Of a stretch of DNA of 64,000 bases, positions 1 to 7,907 are shown piece after piece (the first letter of the stretch is position 1; each line of letters opens with the position of its first letter). The position numbers and the translations under genes were made by a program. The stretch is taken from contig NZ_AP018254.1 in the NCBI RefSeq assembly GCF_002368395.1, positions 3,162,001 through 3,226,000 on the forward strand. The letters run 5' to 3'. Origin of the DNA: Calothrix sp. NIES-3974. Lineage in GTDB: Bacteria; Cyanobacteriota; Cyanobacteriia; Cyanobacteriales; Nostocaceae. The notes under the pieces were generated by a model that searched no databases, was not told the DNA's origin, and saw only the letters and a program-made list of their open reading frames with translations.

Positions 1-361
1 AAAAAGCTACGGTCAACTGTTTATTTTGGCAAGGTCGGAAATTTCGGGCACAAAGCCATTGAGAGAGAGGTAAATGGATTTAATGAGACTGTTATATTTT
101 GAATTTTTGTCAGTCTGTCAAGTATTAAAAGCGACATTAGCAAATTTTTTCTAAAAAAAGATCCGAAAATTCCCCTCAACTATGTTAGTTCGTGCAAAAT
201 CGCGGGAACAATAGCATCAGTTGATTATGATTAGCTGACCCAACCCGACGGGATAGGTTTTGCAAGTACGGGTTAAGAACTGCTTTGACCGGGAAAACCC
301 GGAAATCAAGCACTGATTCACCGTCATCTATTGTTACCTGGAGCCATTGAGATTAAGCCTT

Positions 362-1642
362 ATGCCAGCAACATCTTTTTACGCAGATGCCGCCTACGAA
401 GCCATTGAACCCAACCAAGTCTTCGATCCGGAACTGACGGTAGAGGAGCCGGAATTATCGCCTGAAGATTTACAGGAGTTGGAGATGGCTTCTCTTCAGG
501 AAGAAAATTTCAATTCGTCCACACCAGAATCAACTAATTTTGGTGCCACTCCGAATCGTCGTAGTACGGATTTGGTGCGGTTGTATCTACAGGAAATTGG
601 TCGAGTTCGTTTACTCGGACGGGATGAGGAGGTTTCTGAGGCTCAGAAAGTTCAGCGTTATTTGCGGATGCGGATTGTTTTGGCAGATGCAGCCAAAAAA
701 GGTGATGATACGATTGCTGTATATTTACGGGCAATTGAGGCTCAAGAACGTTTAGCTTCTGAGTTGGGACACCGCCCTTCCTTGGAAAGATGGGCCAAAA
801 GTGTTAATGTCGATGTGTTTGAACTGAAGCAAATTTTAGCCAAGGGTAAACGTCGTTGGGCTGAAACAGCTGCCATTAGTGTCACCGAATTGGAGCAAAT
901 CCAAAGCGACGGACTACAGGCTAAGGAACACATGATTAAGGCGAATTTACGTCTGGTGGTATCTGTGGCCAAAAAGTATCAAAATCGAGGTTTGGAATTA
1001 CTTGACCTGGTACAGGAAGGTACTTTGGGATTGGAACGAGCAGTCGAAAAATTTGACCCCACTAAGGGTTATCGTTTTAGTACCTACGCCTATTGGTGGA
1101 TTCGTCAAGGTATTACCCGGGCGATCGCAACCTCTAGTCGGACAATTCGCCTACCAGTCCACATCACCGAAAAACTCAACAAAATCAAAAAAGCCCAACG
1201 TAAAATCGCTCAAGAAAAGGGACGTACCCCAACTTTGGAAGATTTGGCTGTTGAGTTGGAAATGACTCCTGCCCAAGTACGTGAAGTTTTGTTAAGGGTT
1301 CCCCGTTCAGTTTCCCTAGAAACCAAAGTCGGTAAAGACAAAGATACGGAACTGGGCGAATTGCTAGAAACAGACGGCGTAACACCCGAAGAAATGTTAA
1401 TGCGTGAGTCTTTACAACGGGATTTACAAAGTTTGTTATCCGACTTAACTACCCGTGAACGGGATGTTATCCTGATGCGTTTTGGTTTGGCTGATGGTCA
1501 TCCCTATTCCTTAGCTGAAATTGGACGAGCATTGGACCTATCCCGTGAACGTGTTCGCCAAATTGAATCTAAAGCCCTACAAAAGCTACGTCAGCCTAAA
1601 CGTCGTAACCTGATTCGCGATTATTTAGAATCATTAACTTAA
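362..1642 (+). CDS. sigC: Group 2 RNA polymerase sigma factor SigC
   Basis: A sigma-70 family factor that directs RNA polymerase to alternative promoters. Region 1.2 is seen around NRRSTDLVRLYLQEIGRVRLL, region 2 around residues 190-260 (NLRLVVSVAKKYQNRGLELL, then RFSTYAYWWIRQGI), region 3 after LPVHITEKLNKI, and region 4 with the helix-turn-helix SLAEIGRALDLSRERVRQIE near the C-terminus. The N-terminal stretch MPATSFYADAAY is what I recall for SigC of Nostoc-type cyanobacteria, so I start at the ATG at 362 rather than at a TTG 15 bases upstream. Its 426 aa suit a group 2 factor; it lacks the long region 1.1 of the primary SigA. Assignment to SigC rather than another group 2 member rests on remembered similarity. 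It is monocistronic, with a hairpin just after the stop. Confidence 0.9.
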   Translation: MPATSFYADAAYEAIEPNQVFDPELTVEEPELSPEDLQELEMASLQEENFNSSTPESTNFGATPNRRSTDLVRLYLQEIGRVRLLGRDEEVSEAQKVQRYLRMRIVLADAAKKGDDTIAVYLRAIEAQERLASELGHRPSLERWAKSVNVDVFELKQILAKGKRRWAETAAISVTELEQIQSDGLQAKEHMIKANLRLVVSVAKKYQNRGLELLDLVQEGTLGLERAVEKFDPTKGYRFSTYAYWWIRQGITRAIATSSRTIRLPVHITEKLNKIKKAQRKIAQEKGRTPTLEDLAVELEMTPAQVREVLLRVPRSVSLETKVGKDKDTELGELLETDGVTPEEMLMRESLQRDLQSLLSDLTTRERDVILMRFGLADGHPYSLAEIGRALDLSRERVRQIESKALQKLRQPKRRNLIRDYLESLT

Positions 1643-1660
1643 TTAATGATTACCATCAGA

Positions 1661-1690
1661 ACTCGCGATTAGTAAATCCTAATCGCGGGT
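1661..1690 (+). terminator. Hairpin downstream of sigC
   Basis: CGCGATTAG at 1664-1672 is perfectly complementary to CTAATCGCG at 1679-1687, with a six-base loop, 19 bases after the sigC stop. The following sequence is only moderately T-rich, so it may be an imperfect terminator or an RNA-stabilising hairpin. Confidence 0.5.
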
Positions 1691-1879
1691 AATTCCTTGA
1701 TTTACAGGGCTTTGCTTCGAGTTAGAGTCGCCACTAGCTTAACCTTGGTTTTCAGTTTGTAGCAAGTATTTTGCATCTAGACATTTGTAGCGTTTTATAA
1801 AGACATTTACCCCTTTTCAACAGTCTATACGGATACAGAATTTCTAACTAGTCATGAAATCATGACAATTTTGATATTC

Positions 1880-1905
1880 GCTAGAATTATTCTCAATAAG
1901 TTACG
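1880..1905 (+). promoter_or_regulatory. Candidate Fur box upstream of furA
   Basis: An AT-rich imperfect dyad, TTATT-CTC-AATAA at 1887-1899, lies about 75 bases before the fur start. Cyanobacterial FurA is known to autoregulate through AT-rich boxes, so position and composition fit. The match to a consensus was judged by eye only. Confidence 0.3.
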
Positions 1906-1972
1906 ATTGTTGCAAATGGGGACAAATATTTGTTATATTCTCAGCTGACAGCCGTTGTTGAGAAGTATTACT

Positions 1973-2431
1973 ATGTCTTCTGTCTATTCAGCTTCTTCCC
2001 TCAAGGCAGAGCTTAACGAGCGTGGCTGGCGTTTAACTCCCCAGAGAGAGACGATATTACACATCTTTCAAAACCTTCCTCAAGGGGAACACCTGAGTGC
2101 GGAGGATTTACATGCAAGGCTAGTGGAGGAGGGAGAATCGATTAGTTTATCGACGATTTACCGGACTCTGAAGCTCATGGCAAGAATGGGGATTTTGCGA
2201 GAGCTTGAGTTAGGGGAAGGCCATAAACACTATGAAATTAACCAGCCCTATCCGCATCATCACCACCATTTGATTTGTGTTCGTTGTAATGCCACGATTG
2301 AATTTAAAAATGATGCGGTTTTAAAAGCTGGGGCAAAAGTGGCACAGAAAGAGGGTTATCACCTTTTAGATTGCCAAATGACAATCCATGCGATTTGTCC
2401 GAAGTGTCAACGCTCCTTAATGCCTGTCTAA
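1973..2431 (+). CDS. furA: Fur family transcriptional regulator, likely FurA
   Basis: An iron-responsive repressor of the Fur family, 152 aa. The N-terminal winged helix (GWRLTPQRETILHIF, then SLSTIYRTLKLMARMGIL) binds DNA. The histidine-rich segment PYPHHHHHLICVRC and the C-terminal CPKC give two CxxC pairs, typical of FurA and of zinc-site Fur proteins. I chose the ATG at 1973; an in-frame TTG at 1955 is less convincing. The lack of a PerR- or Zur-specific context, together with close remembered resemblance to Nostoc FurA, favours FurA, though paralogues FurB (Zur) and FurC (PerR) exist in these organisms. It would be expected to control iron-uptake genes, possibly including the two porins at 55.9 and 60.5 kb. 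That link is inference. Confidence 0.85.
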   Translation: MSSVYSASSLKAELNERGWRLTPQRETILHIFQNLPQGEHLSAEDLHARLVEEGESISLSTIYRTLKLMARMGILRELELGEGHKHYEINQPYPHHHHHLICVRCNATIEFKNDAVLKAGAKVAQKEGYHLLDCQMTIHAICPKCQRSLMPV

Positions 2432-2536
2432 TAGGGTGTAGGAAAGGGAGGGAAGGACAGGGGAGAAACAGATGCAAGATAAATTCAAGAAAATCAAAAA
2501 TAACCTCAGTCAGTTGGTGTAAATGATTATCACTTG

Positions 2537-2574
2537 TTTGTAGTTGTGCTACAAAGCCAAAGCGCAACTACAAG
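2537..2574. terminator. Hairpin between furA and the convergent gene
   Basis: Bases 2537-2550 and 2561-2574 are complementary at 12 of 14 positions (TTTGTAGTTGTGCT against CTTGTAGTTGCGCT). It lies between the converging furA and peptidoglycan-binding genes and could serve either. No strong T-run follows on either strand. The rest of 2432-2669 is low-complexity GGGAGG-type sequence. Confidence 0.4.
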
Positions 2575-2669
2575 CGAAATAGGGAGGCTCTACTTTTCTT
2601 GACATGGATTATGGTTATTTATTACCAACTTACTCGTCTCCTCCGTCCTCTTCTCCTTGAGCCTATTGT

Positions 2670-3833
2670 TTAGAAATTTCCAGTCCGGACATCACTGAGG
2701 CTAATTCCGTAAAATTCCTGAGCTTGGCGAATGGCTTTGCGGGTATCGTCATTCATCACTCCATTCAGGGAACCTTTATAGAATCCCCGTTCCCGTAAAC
2801 GGCGTTGAATTTCCAAAACACTAAATTCCCCTTGTTTGGGAGCATCACTATTGACAAGGTTGTATAACTTAGCACGGGTGGTAGGGCCAGCAATACCTGT
2901 TGATGCGAGGTAATTAGCAGATTGGAAACGACGAACCGCATCGGCTGTGTAGGGACCGAAGTGTCCATTGGGTTTACCTTGCAGGTATCCAGCTTCAATT
3001 AATTGGGCTTGTAATACCCTGACGGCTTCACCGCGATCGCCTAATTGCAATACATCACGGTTGCGGGTGCGAGGTGGGGGAGTTTCCTGGGGTCCACCGA
3101 CTCCTACAGGTGGTAAGACTCTCTGGGTCATTGGACCGACAATACCATCTGGTTGAAGGTTATAGGCTTTTTGGAAGTTTTTCACAGCTTCTTCGGTGAT
3201 CGGGCCAAAAATACCCGTAGAATTACCGTAGTAAAATCCCGCAACTCGTAACCGTTCCTGTAATACTCTGACGGCTTCCCCCTCATCTCCCCGACGCAGG
3301 AATCCGTAGTTATTGGTGGCGGGTCTAGAGGCTGTTGTTGTGGTGGGTTGGCGGTTAGCTGCGGGGGTAGCTGTGGGTTGTTTGGCGGGTGGTTTCACCG
3401 TTGTGGTGGGGACAACCACGTTTTTACGGTTCTGTGTGGAGGCTTTAGGTGCGCGCCAATTATTGAGTTTTTCGAGGGTAGTATTTCCGGCAATGCCGTT
3501 TTGTTCTAATCCCGCAGCTTGCTGGAATTTACGGACGGCAGCTTCGGTGCGGCTATCGTATACTTGGGTAACGGGTGCTTGATAGAAACCAGCATTACGC
3601 AATTGTTCCTGAAGACGACGTACAGATGGGCCGCGATCGCCTTTTTCCAGGGCTAGGGCGCTACCGTAGCTGGTCATAATCGCTAAAACCAAGGCTAGGG
3701 GCAATAGGTGTTGCCAGGCTCTACTGGAGAGCTTGTGTAAATCGAGGCTGAAATCCGGGTTCAAGAGGAGCGAATCATCGAAGTTGGGGTCTTGTGAGTC
3801 GCAAGCAAAGTGTGAATATGCGAAGTTTTCCAT
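2670..3833 (-). CDS. Secreted protein with tandem peptidoglycan-binding domains
   Basis: A 387-aa protein predicted to bind the cell wall. After about 40 residues comes a hydrophobic export segment (LLPLALVLAIMTSYGSALA). PG_binding_1 repeats follow, each with the pattern G-D-x-G-x-x-V-x-x-L-Q-x-x-L and a later FQ: roughly residues 62-118, 180-240, 264-325 and a shorter one at 335-387. The first two are separated by a Thr/Pro/Ala-rich linker. There is no enzymatic domain, so it probably anchors to or senses peptidoglycan. It starts 21 bases after the cobN stop on the same strand and is likely cotranscribed, although no functional link to corrin synthesis is obvious. Confidence 0.85.
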   Translation of the reverse strand: MENFAYSHFACDSQDPNFDDSLLLNPDFSLDLHKLSSRAWQHLLPLALVLAIMTSYGSALALEKGDRGPSVRRLQEQLRNAGFYQAPVTQVYDSRTEAAVRKFQQAAGLEQNGIAGNTTLEKLNNWRAPKASTQNRKNVVVPTTTVKPPAKQPTATPAANRQPTTTTASRPATNNYGFLRRGDEGEAVRVLQERLRVAGFYYGNSTGIFGPITEEAVKNFQKAYNLQPDGIVGPMTQRVLPPVGVGGPQETPPPRTRNRDVLQLGDRGEAVRVLQAQLIEAGYLQGKPNGHFGPYTADAVRRFQSANYLASTGIAGPTTRAKLYNLVNSDAPKQGEFSVLEIQRRLRERGFYKGSLNGVMNDDTRKAIRQAQEFYGISLSDVRTGNF

Positions 3834-3854
3834 AGGGCTGTTCCTAAATTGTTC

Positions 3855-6800
3855 CTACACCACTTGTTTGTTTTCAATGGAGGCTTCGGCTTGATGAACT
3901 AAATTGCGTAACTTATCGATGGTTTGTATACTTACATCCTGCCATAAATTGCGTTGATATGCTTCAAGTAATCTCTCAGCAATATCACGGAGTGCCCAGG
4001 GGTTTTTTTGTTGAATAAACTCGCATACAGACGGGTCAAATAGGTATGCTTGGGCAACTCCTGTATACATATGGTCTTCTACGCATTGGGCAGTTGCATC
4101 GTAGGCGAATAAATAGTCTACCGTAGCAGTGAGTTCAAATGCACCTTTATATCCATGTCGCATCACACCAGCAATCCATTTGGGGTTAACGACACGGGAA
4201 CGGTAAACTCTGGCAATTTCTGCCCTGAGATGGCGTATTCTGGGGTTGAACGGTTGGGAATTATCACCAAAATAAACCGTGGGATTTTCCCCTTTGAGCG
4301 ATCGCACGGCTGCGGTTAAGCCTCCTTGAAATTGATAGTAATCATCCGAGTCCAGTAGATCATGTTCCCGATTATCTTGATTTTGCAGGACAATCTGCAT
4401 TTGCGATAACCTGGTCTTCAGTAGGGACGGTGCATAGAGGGGTTCCCCATGAGATCCATAGGCATAGGCACTGCCATTAATATAGGCGCGGGCCAAATCT
4501 GCGTCATCCTCCCAAGCCTGAGCTTCAATTAATCCTTGCAAACCAGACCCATAAGCACCCGGCTTAGAACCAAAAATGCGAGATTGCGATCGCGTTCTCG
4601 CTTGACTTGGGCTTAATCCCTGCTGAATTTCGGCTTGCATATCAATCTTCACATTTGCCGCTAGAGGATTTTCCTCTTCCGATTCTTCTAATTCCGCTAC
4701 AGCTGCTACAGCTTGGGCAAATAAATCAATCAAATTTCCAAAAGCATCACGGAAAAAACCCGAAATCCGTAACGTCACATCTACACGGGGACGACCTAAC
4801 ACCGAAATCGGCAAAATTTCCAAATCCACAACCCGTCGTGCTACCCCATCCCAAACAGGACGTACCCCTAACAAAGCCAGGGCTTGGGCTATATCATCGC
4901 CCCCTGTCCGCATGGTAGCGGTTCCCCACAGGGAAATCCCCAGTGTTTTTGGATATTCCCCATATTCCTGAGTATAGCACTCAATTAAAGTCTCGGCTGC
5001 TTTTCTACCCACATCCCAAGCCGATTCCGTCGGCAGAGAGCGGGTATCTACAGAGTAAAAATTATTGCCTGTAGGTAGGACTTCCGGTCTACCTCGCGTC
5101 GGCGCACCGGAAGCTCCACTAGGAACATAACCACCATCAAGTCCGTGGAGCAAATTGGTAATTTCCCGGTCTGTTTGGGTTAAAGCCGGAATGAGTTTGG
5201 TTTCGATCCATTCCCGGGAGGAGCGGAGGTAGGAATGACCCGACGGGGGGGTCGGAGGGCTATCCACCATATCCTGTCTCCTTGCCAAACATTCTCCCAC
5301 CAGTTCACAAGCATATTCCTCTAAAACTGCGACTGCATCACCAACTAAGCGACAGGGTTGGGTGGATTTAGTGGCGAGAATTTGGATTTGGGTGGGGGTG
5401 AGGGGGGTAGCAAAGTTGTCACTGAGGGGGTCTAAATCAAGTTGCCAAGATTGGGAAATGGCGCGGGTTAAGCCGATTTGATAGGGGTTGGGATGGCGGG
5501 CGATCGCAATGATTAAATCCCGTAGTTGTTCTTGGCTAGGACATTTACCTAGGATGTGTAATCCATCACGTATTTGAGCTTCTTTGAGGTCGCAGAGGTA
5601 AGCATCAATTTGGTTGATGGGTAATTCCTGGTCTGGGTTGTTGGGAATGGGTTTTAAGTTGAGGTCGAGATGGAGGTTTTCTTGATTGATTAATTCCCGT
5701 AACCGCTCGATAATTAGGGGTAAACGTTTGGGGTCAAGGGTGGTCGCTTCGTAATATTCGTCAATCAGGTTTTCGATATCGTGGAGGTTACCGTATAATT
5801 CCCCACGGGTGAGGGGTGGGGTGAGATGGTCAATAATTACGGCTTGGGAACGACGCTTGGCTTGGGAACCTTCCCCAGGGTCGTTAACGATGAAGGGGTA
5901 TAAAAGGGGTAATGCTCCCAGGGCAATTTCGGGATAGCATTGCTGGGACAGGGCAATACTTTTACCCGGTAGCCATTCTAGGTTGCCATGTTTGCCAATC
6001 TGCACCACTGCATCCGCTCCGAAAAATTCCCGTATCCAGTAATAAAAGGCTAGATAACTGTGATTTGGCACCAAGTCTGGGTCATGGAAGTTTAAGCTGG
6101 GATCAAGGTCGTATCCCCGTGGTGGTTGGATACCAATAAAAATATTTCCCAGTTGGATACCTGATATAGGTATGACGGAAGGTTCGGTGTCTGGTGTTCC
6201 CCACCGTTGATTAATGGCGGTTTGAATGGATGTGGGAAGAGAGTGGAAAAATGTTAAGTAATCCTGACGTGAAAGGGATTGAAGGATGGGACGCAACTCT
6301 TGACTTTCTGGGTCATTGGTAATTGTTGATGTTAGCAGGGTGATTAATTCATCACCATTACTGGGGATATCATCCAGACTGTAACCTGCTTTTTGCAAAG
6401 CTTGAAGGATTTCCACGCAACTTTGGGGAGTATCTAAACCAACTCCATTGGCAATCCGACCATCTCGACTGGGATAATTGGCTAAAATGAAAGCGAGGCG
6501 GCGTTTTTGTGGGGGTTTTTGTTGCAGTTTTACCCAATTGGCAGCTAATTGAGCCACAAAATCAATCCGGTCGGGGATGGGTTCGTAGACGACCACATCG
6601 GTTTCCAGGTCAGGATGATGGGTTTGTAGGGCTTTGAAGGAGATAGCACGGGTAATGATTCTGCCATCGACTTCTGGTAATGCGACATTCATGGCCATAT
6701 CGCGGGGTGTGAGTCCCTGATTACTAAGTTCCCAGGTTTCGCGGAAAGCTCCACTGAGGATAACTTGAAATACGGGAACATCAAGTTGTCGCCATAAATC

Positions 6801-7685
6801 CAGTTGGGGACTGTCACTATCAATACGGGCCAGGGAAAAACTGGTAGTATTGAGGATAATATTAGGGCGATTTTTTCCTTCCTCTGCCAATATCCGCAGT
6901 AAGTCCGCTTGGACATCCGGTTCCCGCAAGGAGGAGATAAACACAGGTATAGGGATTAAATTATGATGAATTAATGCCCCACATAAGGCATCAATCGCCT
7001 GGGTATTTCCCGCTAGGTAATGGGCACGGTAGAAAAGAATAGCAGCTTTTTGGGGCGGATAGGAACAAGGGCTGAAATCAATATTCTCCTGTATTCTGTC
7101 TCCTGTATTCTGTCTCCTGTCCCTTTCCCAATTATTCCACAAATACAGACCAACACGGGGAACAATTTGGGGTGGGGGAGGTTGGTAGGAAGTATGGAAA
7201 CAGGTATCGGTGATAAACTTCAACCCATTAACAAAATTCTCGATGCCACCTTCGTTAAAATAACGCCAGATTTGCTGCACAGTTTTTGGGGGTAAATTGG
7301 AGAGAGAAATTAAATCAAAATCCAGTGCGTCGTCACCTGGCATTACAATTAAAGTTGTATGATGATTGGCAACTATTTCCTGAACTACTTCAATTCCGTA
7401 GGGCCAATAGGAACGCCCACCAATCAGGCGTAAAATGATCACTCTAGCATGTGTTAACACTGCTTCGGCATAATTATCAATACTTATTTGCTGTTGTAAT
7501 TGCAAAATGTTGGCAACCCGCAGAGCCGGAAAGGTTTTTGGTAATCTGGAAATTGCTGCCGCTAGGGTCTGAATATCCGTATCGGCTGCCGTTAGTAACA
7601 CAATCGGTGCGGTGGTTTGTTCGATGAAGCTAATACTTGCAAATTGTGAATTTAATCCTACCGATGTGGTACTTGTTCTATGCAT
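3855..7685 (-). CDS. cobN: Cobaltochelatase subunit CobN
   Basis: The large substrate-binding subunit of aerobic-type cobaltochelatase, which inserts cobalt into hydrogenobyrinate diamide. Length 1276 aa matches CobN. Family segments are visible: RRLAFILANYPSRDGRIANGVGLDTPQ, then VVQIGKHGNLEWLPGK, PSGASGAPTRGRPEVLPTGNNFYSVD, and the C-terminal MRHGYKGAFELTATVDYLFAYDAT. These separate it from ChlH of chlorophyll synthesis. Two stretches look like low-complexity insertions absent from typical CobN: near residues 185-205 (bases 7076-7136, repeated TGTATTCTGTCTCC) and near residues 805-825 (bases 5221-5275). Both keep the frame. Cyanobacteria usually lack CobS/CobT and are thought to use ChlI/ChlD as partners; that is family knowledge. 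The adjacent divergent region shows no recognisable cobalamin riboswitch. Confidence 0.92.
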   Translation of the reverse strand: MHRTSTTSVGLNSQFASISFIEQTTAPIVLLTAADTDIQTLAAAISRLPKTFPALRVANILQLQQQISIDNYAEAVLTHARVIILRLIGGRSYWPYGIEVVQEIVANHHTTLIVMPGDDALDFDLISLSNLPPKTVQQIWRYFNEGGIENFVNGLKFITDTCFHTSYQPPPPQIVPRVGLYLWNNWERDRRQNTGDRIQENIDFSPCSYPPQKAAILFYRAHYLAGNTQAIDALCGALIHHNLIPIPVFISSLREPDVQADLLRILAEEGKNRPNIILNTTSFSLARIDSDSPQLDLWRQLDVPVFQVILSGAFRETWELSNQGLTPRDMAMNVALPEVDGRIITRAISFKALQTHHPDLETDVVVYEPIPDRIDFVAQLAANWVKLQQKPPQKRRLAFILANYPSRDGRIANGVGLDTPQSCVEILQALQKAGYSLDDIPSNGDELITLLTSTITNDPESQELRPILQSLSRQDYLTFFHSLPTSIQTAINQRWGTPDTEPSVIPISGIQLGNIFIGIQPPRGYDLDPSLNFHDPDLVPNHSYLAFYYWIREFFGADAVVQIGKHGNLEWLPGKSIALSQQCYPEIALGALPLLYPFIVNDPGEGSQAKRRSQAVIIDHLTPPLTRGELYGNLHDIENLIDEYYEATTLDPKRLPLIIERLRELINQENLHLDLNLKPIPNNPDQELPINQIDAYLCDLKEAQIRDGLHILGKCPSQEQLRDLIIAIARHPNPYQIGLTRAISQSWQLDLDPLSDNFATPLTPTQIQILATKSTQPCRLVGDAVAVLEEYACELVGECLARRQDMVDSPPTPPSGHSYLRSSREWIETKLIPALTQTDREITNLLHGLDGGYVPSGASGAPTRGRPEVLPTGNNFYSVDTRSLPTESAWDVGRKAAETLIECYTQEYGEYPKTLGISLWGTATMRTGGDDIAQALALLGVRPVWDGVARRVVDLEILPISVLGRPRVDVTLRISGFFRDAFGNLIDLFAQAVAAVAELEESEEENPLAANVKIDMQAEIQQGLSPSQARTRSQSRIFGSKPGAYGSGLQGLIEAQAWEDDADLARAYINGSAYAYGSHGEPLYAPSLLKTRLSQMQIVLQNQDNREHDLLDSDDYYQFQGGLTAAVRSLKGENPTVYFGDNSQPFNPRIRHLRAEIARVYRSRVVNPKWIAGVMRHGYKGAFELTATVDYLFAYDATAQCVEDHMYTGVAQAYLFDPSVCEFIQQKNPWALRDIAERLLEAYQRNLWQDVSIQTIDKLRNLVHQAEASIENKQVV

Positions 7686-7907
7686 GATTATATATGACTG
7701 ATAGTTTCAAAGGTGGTAGATTCAAGATTGTCGCCAGATAGAAATCCATCAATACGTAGGGGCTAGTCTGCGACAATACTAATCAAGGAAACATCCGGGT
7801 GACTGAGGATTAAATCCCATCGTCAACTGTTTCTCCAGAAGTATCTTCAAGTTTTGATGCTATTTATTACACCCCCACTCTAATCAACTAATTCCTAATT
7901 TCTGAAC

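Noticed and set aside
1-361. Gene or RNA before sigC
   Set aside because: No frame or tRNA-like structure could be supported; it probably holds the sigC promoter and leader.
5081-5130. Third repeat insertion in cobN (GAS/GAPTRGR region)
   Set aside because: The peptide PSGASGAPTRGRPEVLPTG is a normal conserved part of CobN, so the palindromic look of the DNA is coincidental.
7686-7907. Possible cobalamin riboswitch upstream of cobN
   Set aside because: Both strands were read for the conserved B12-box and GGGAA-type core; no convincing match was seen, only a short hairpin-forming stretch.
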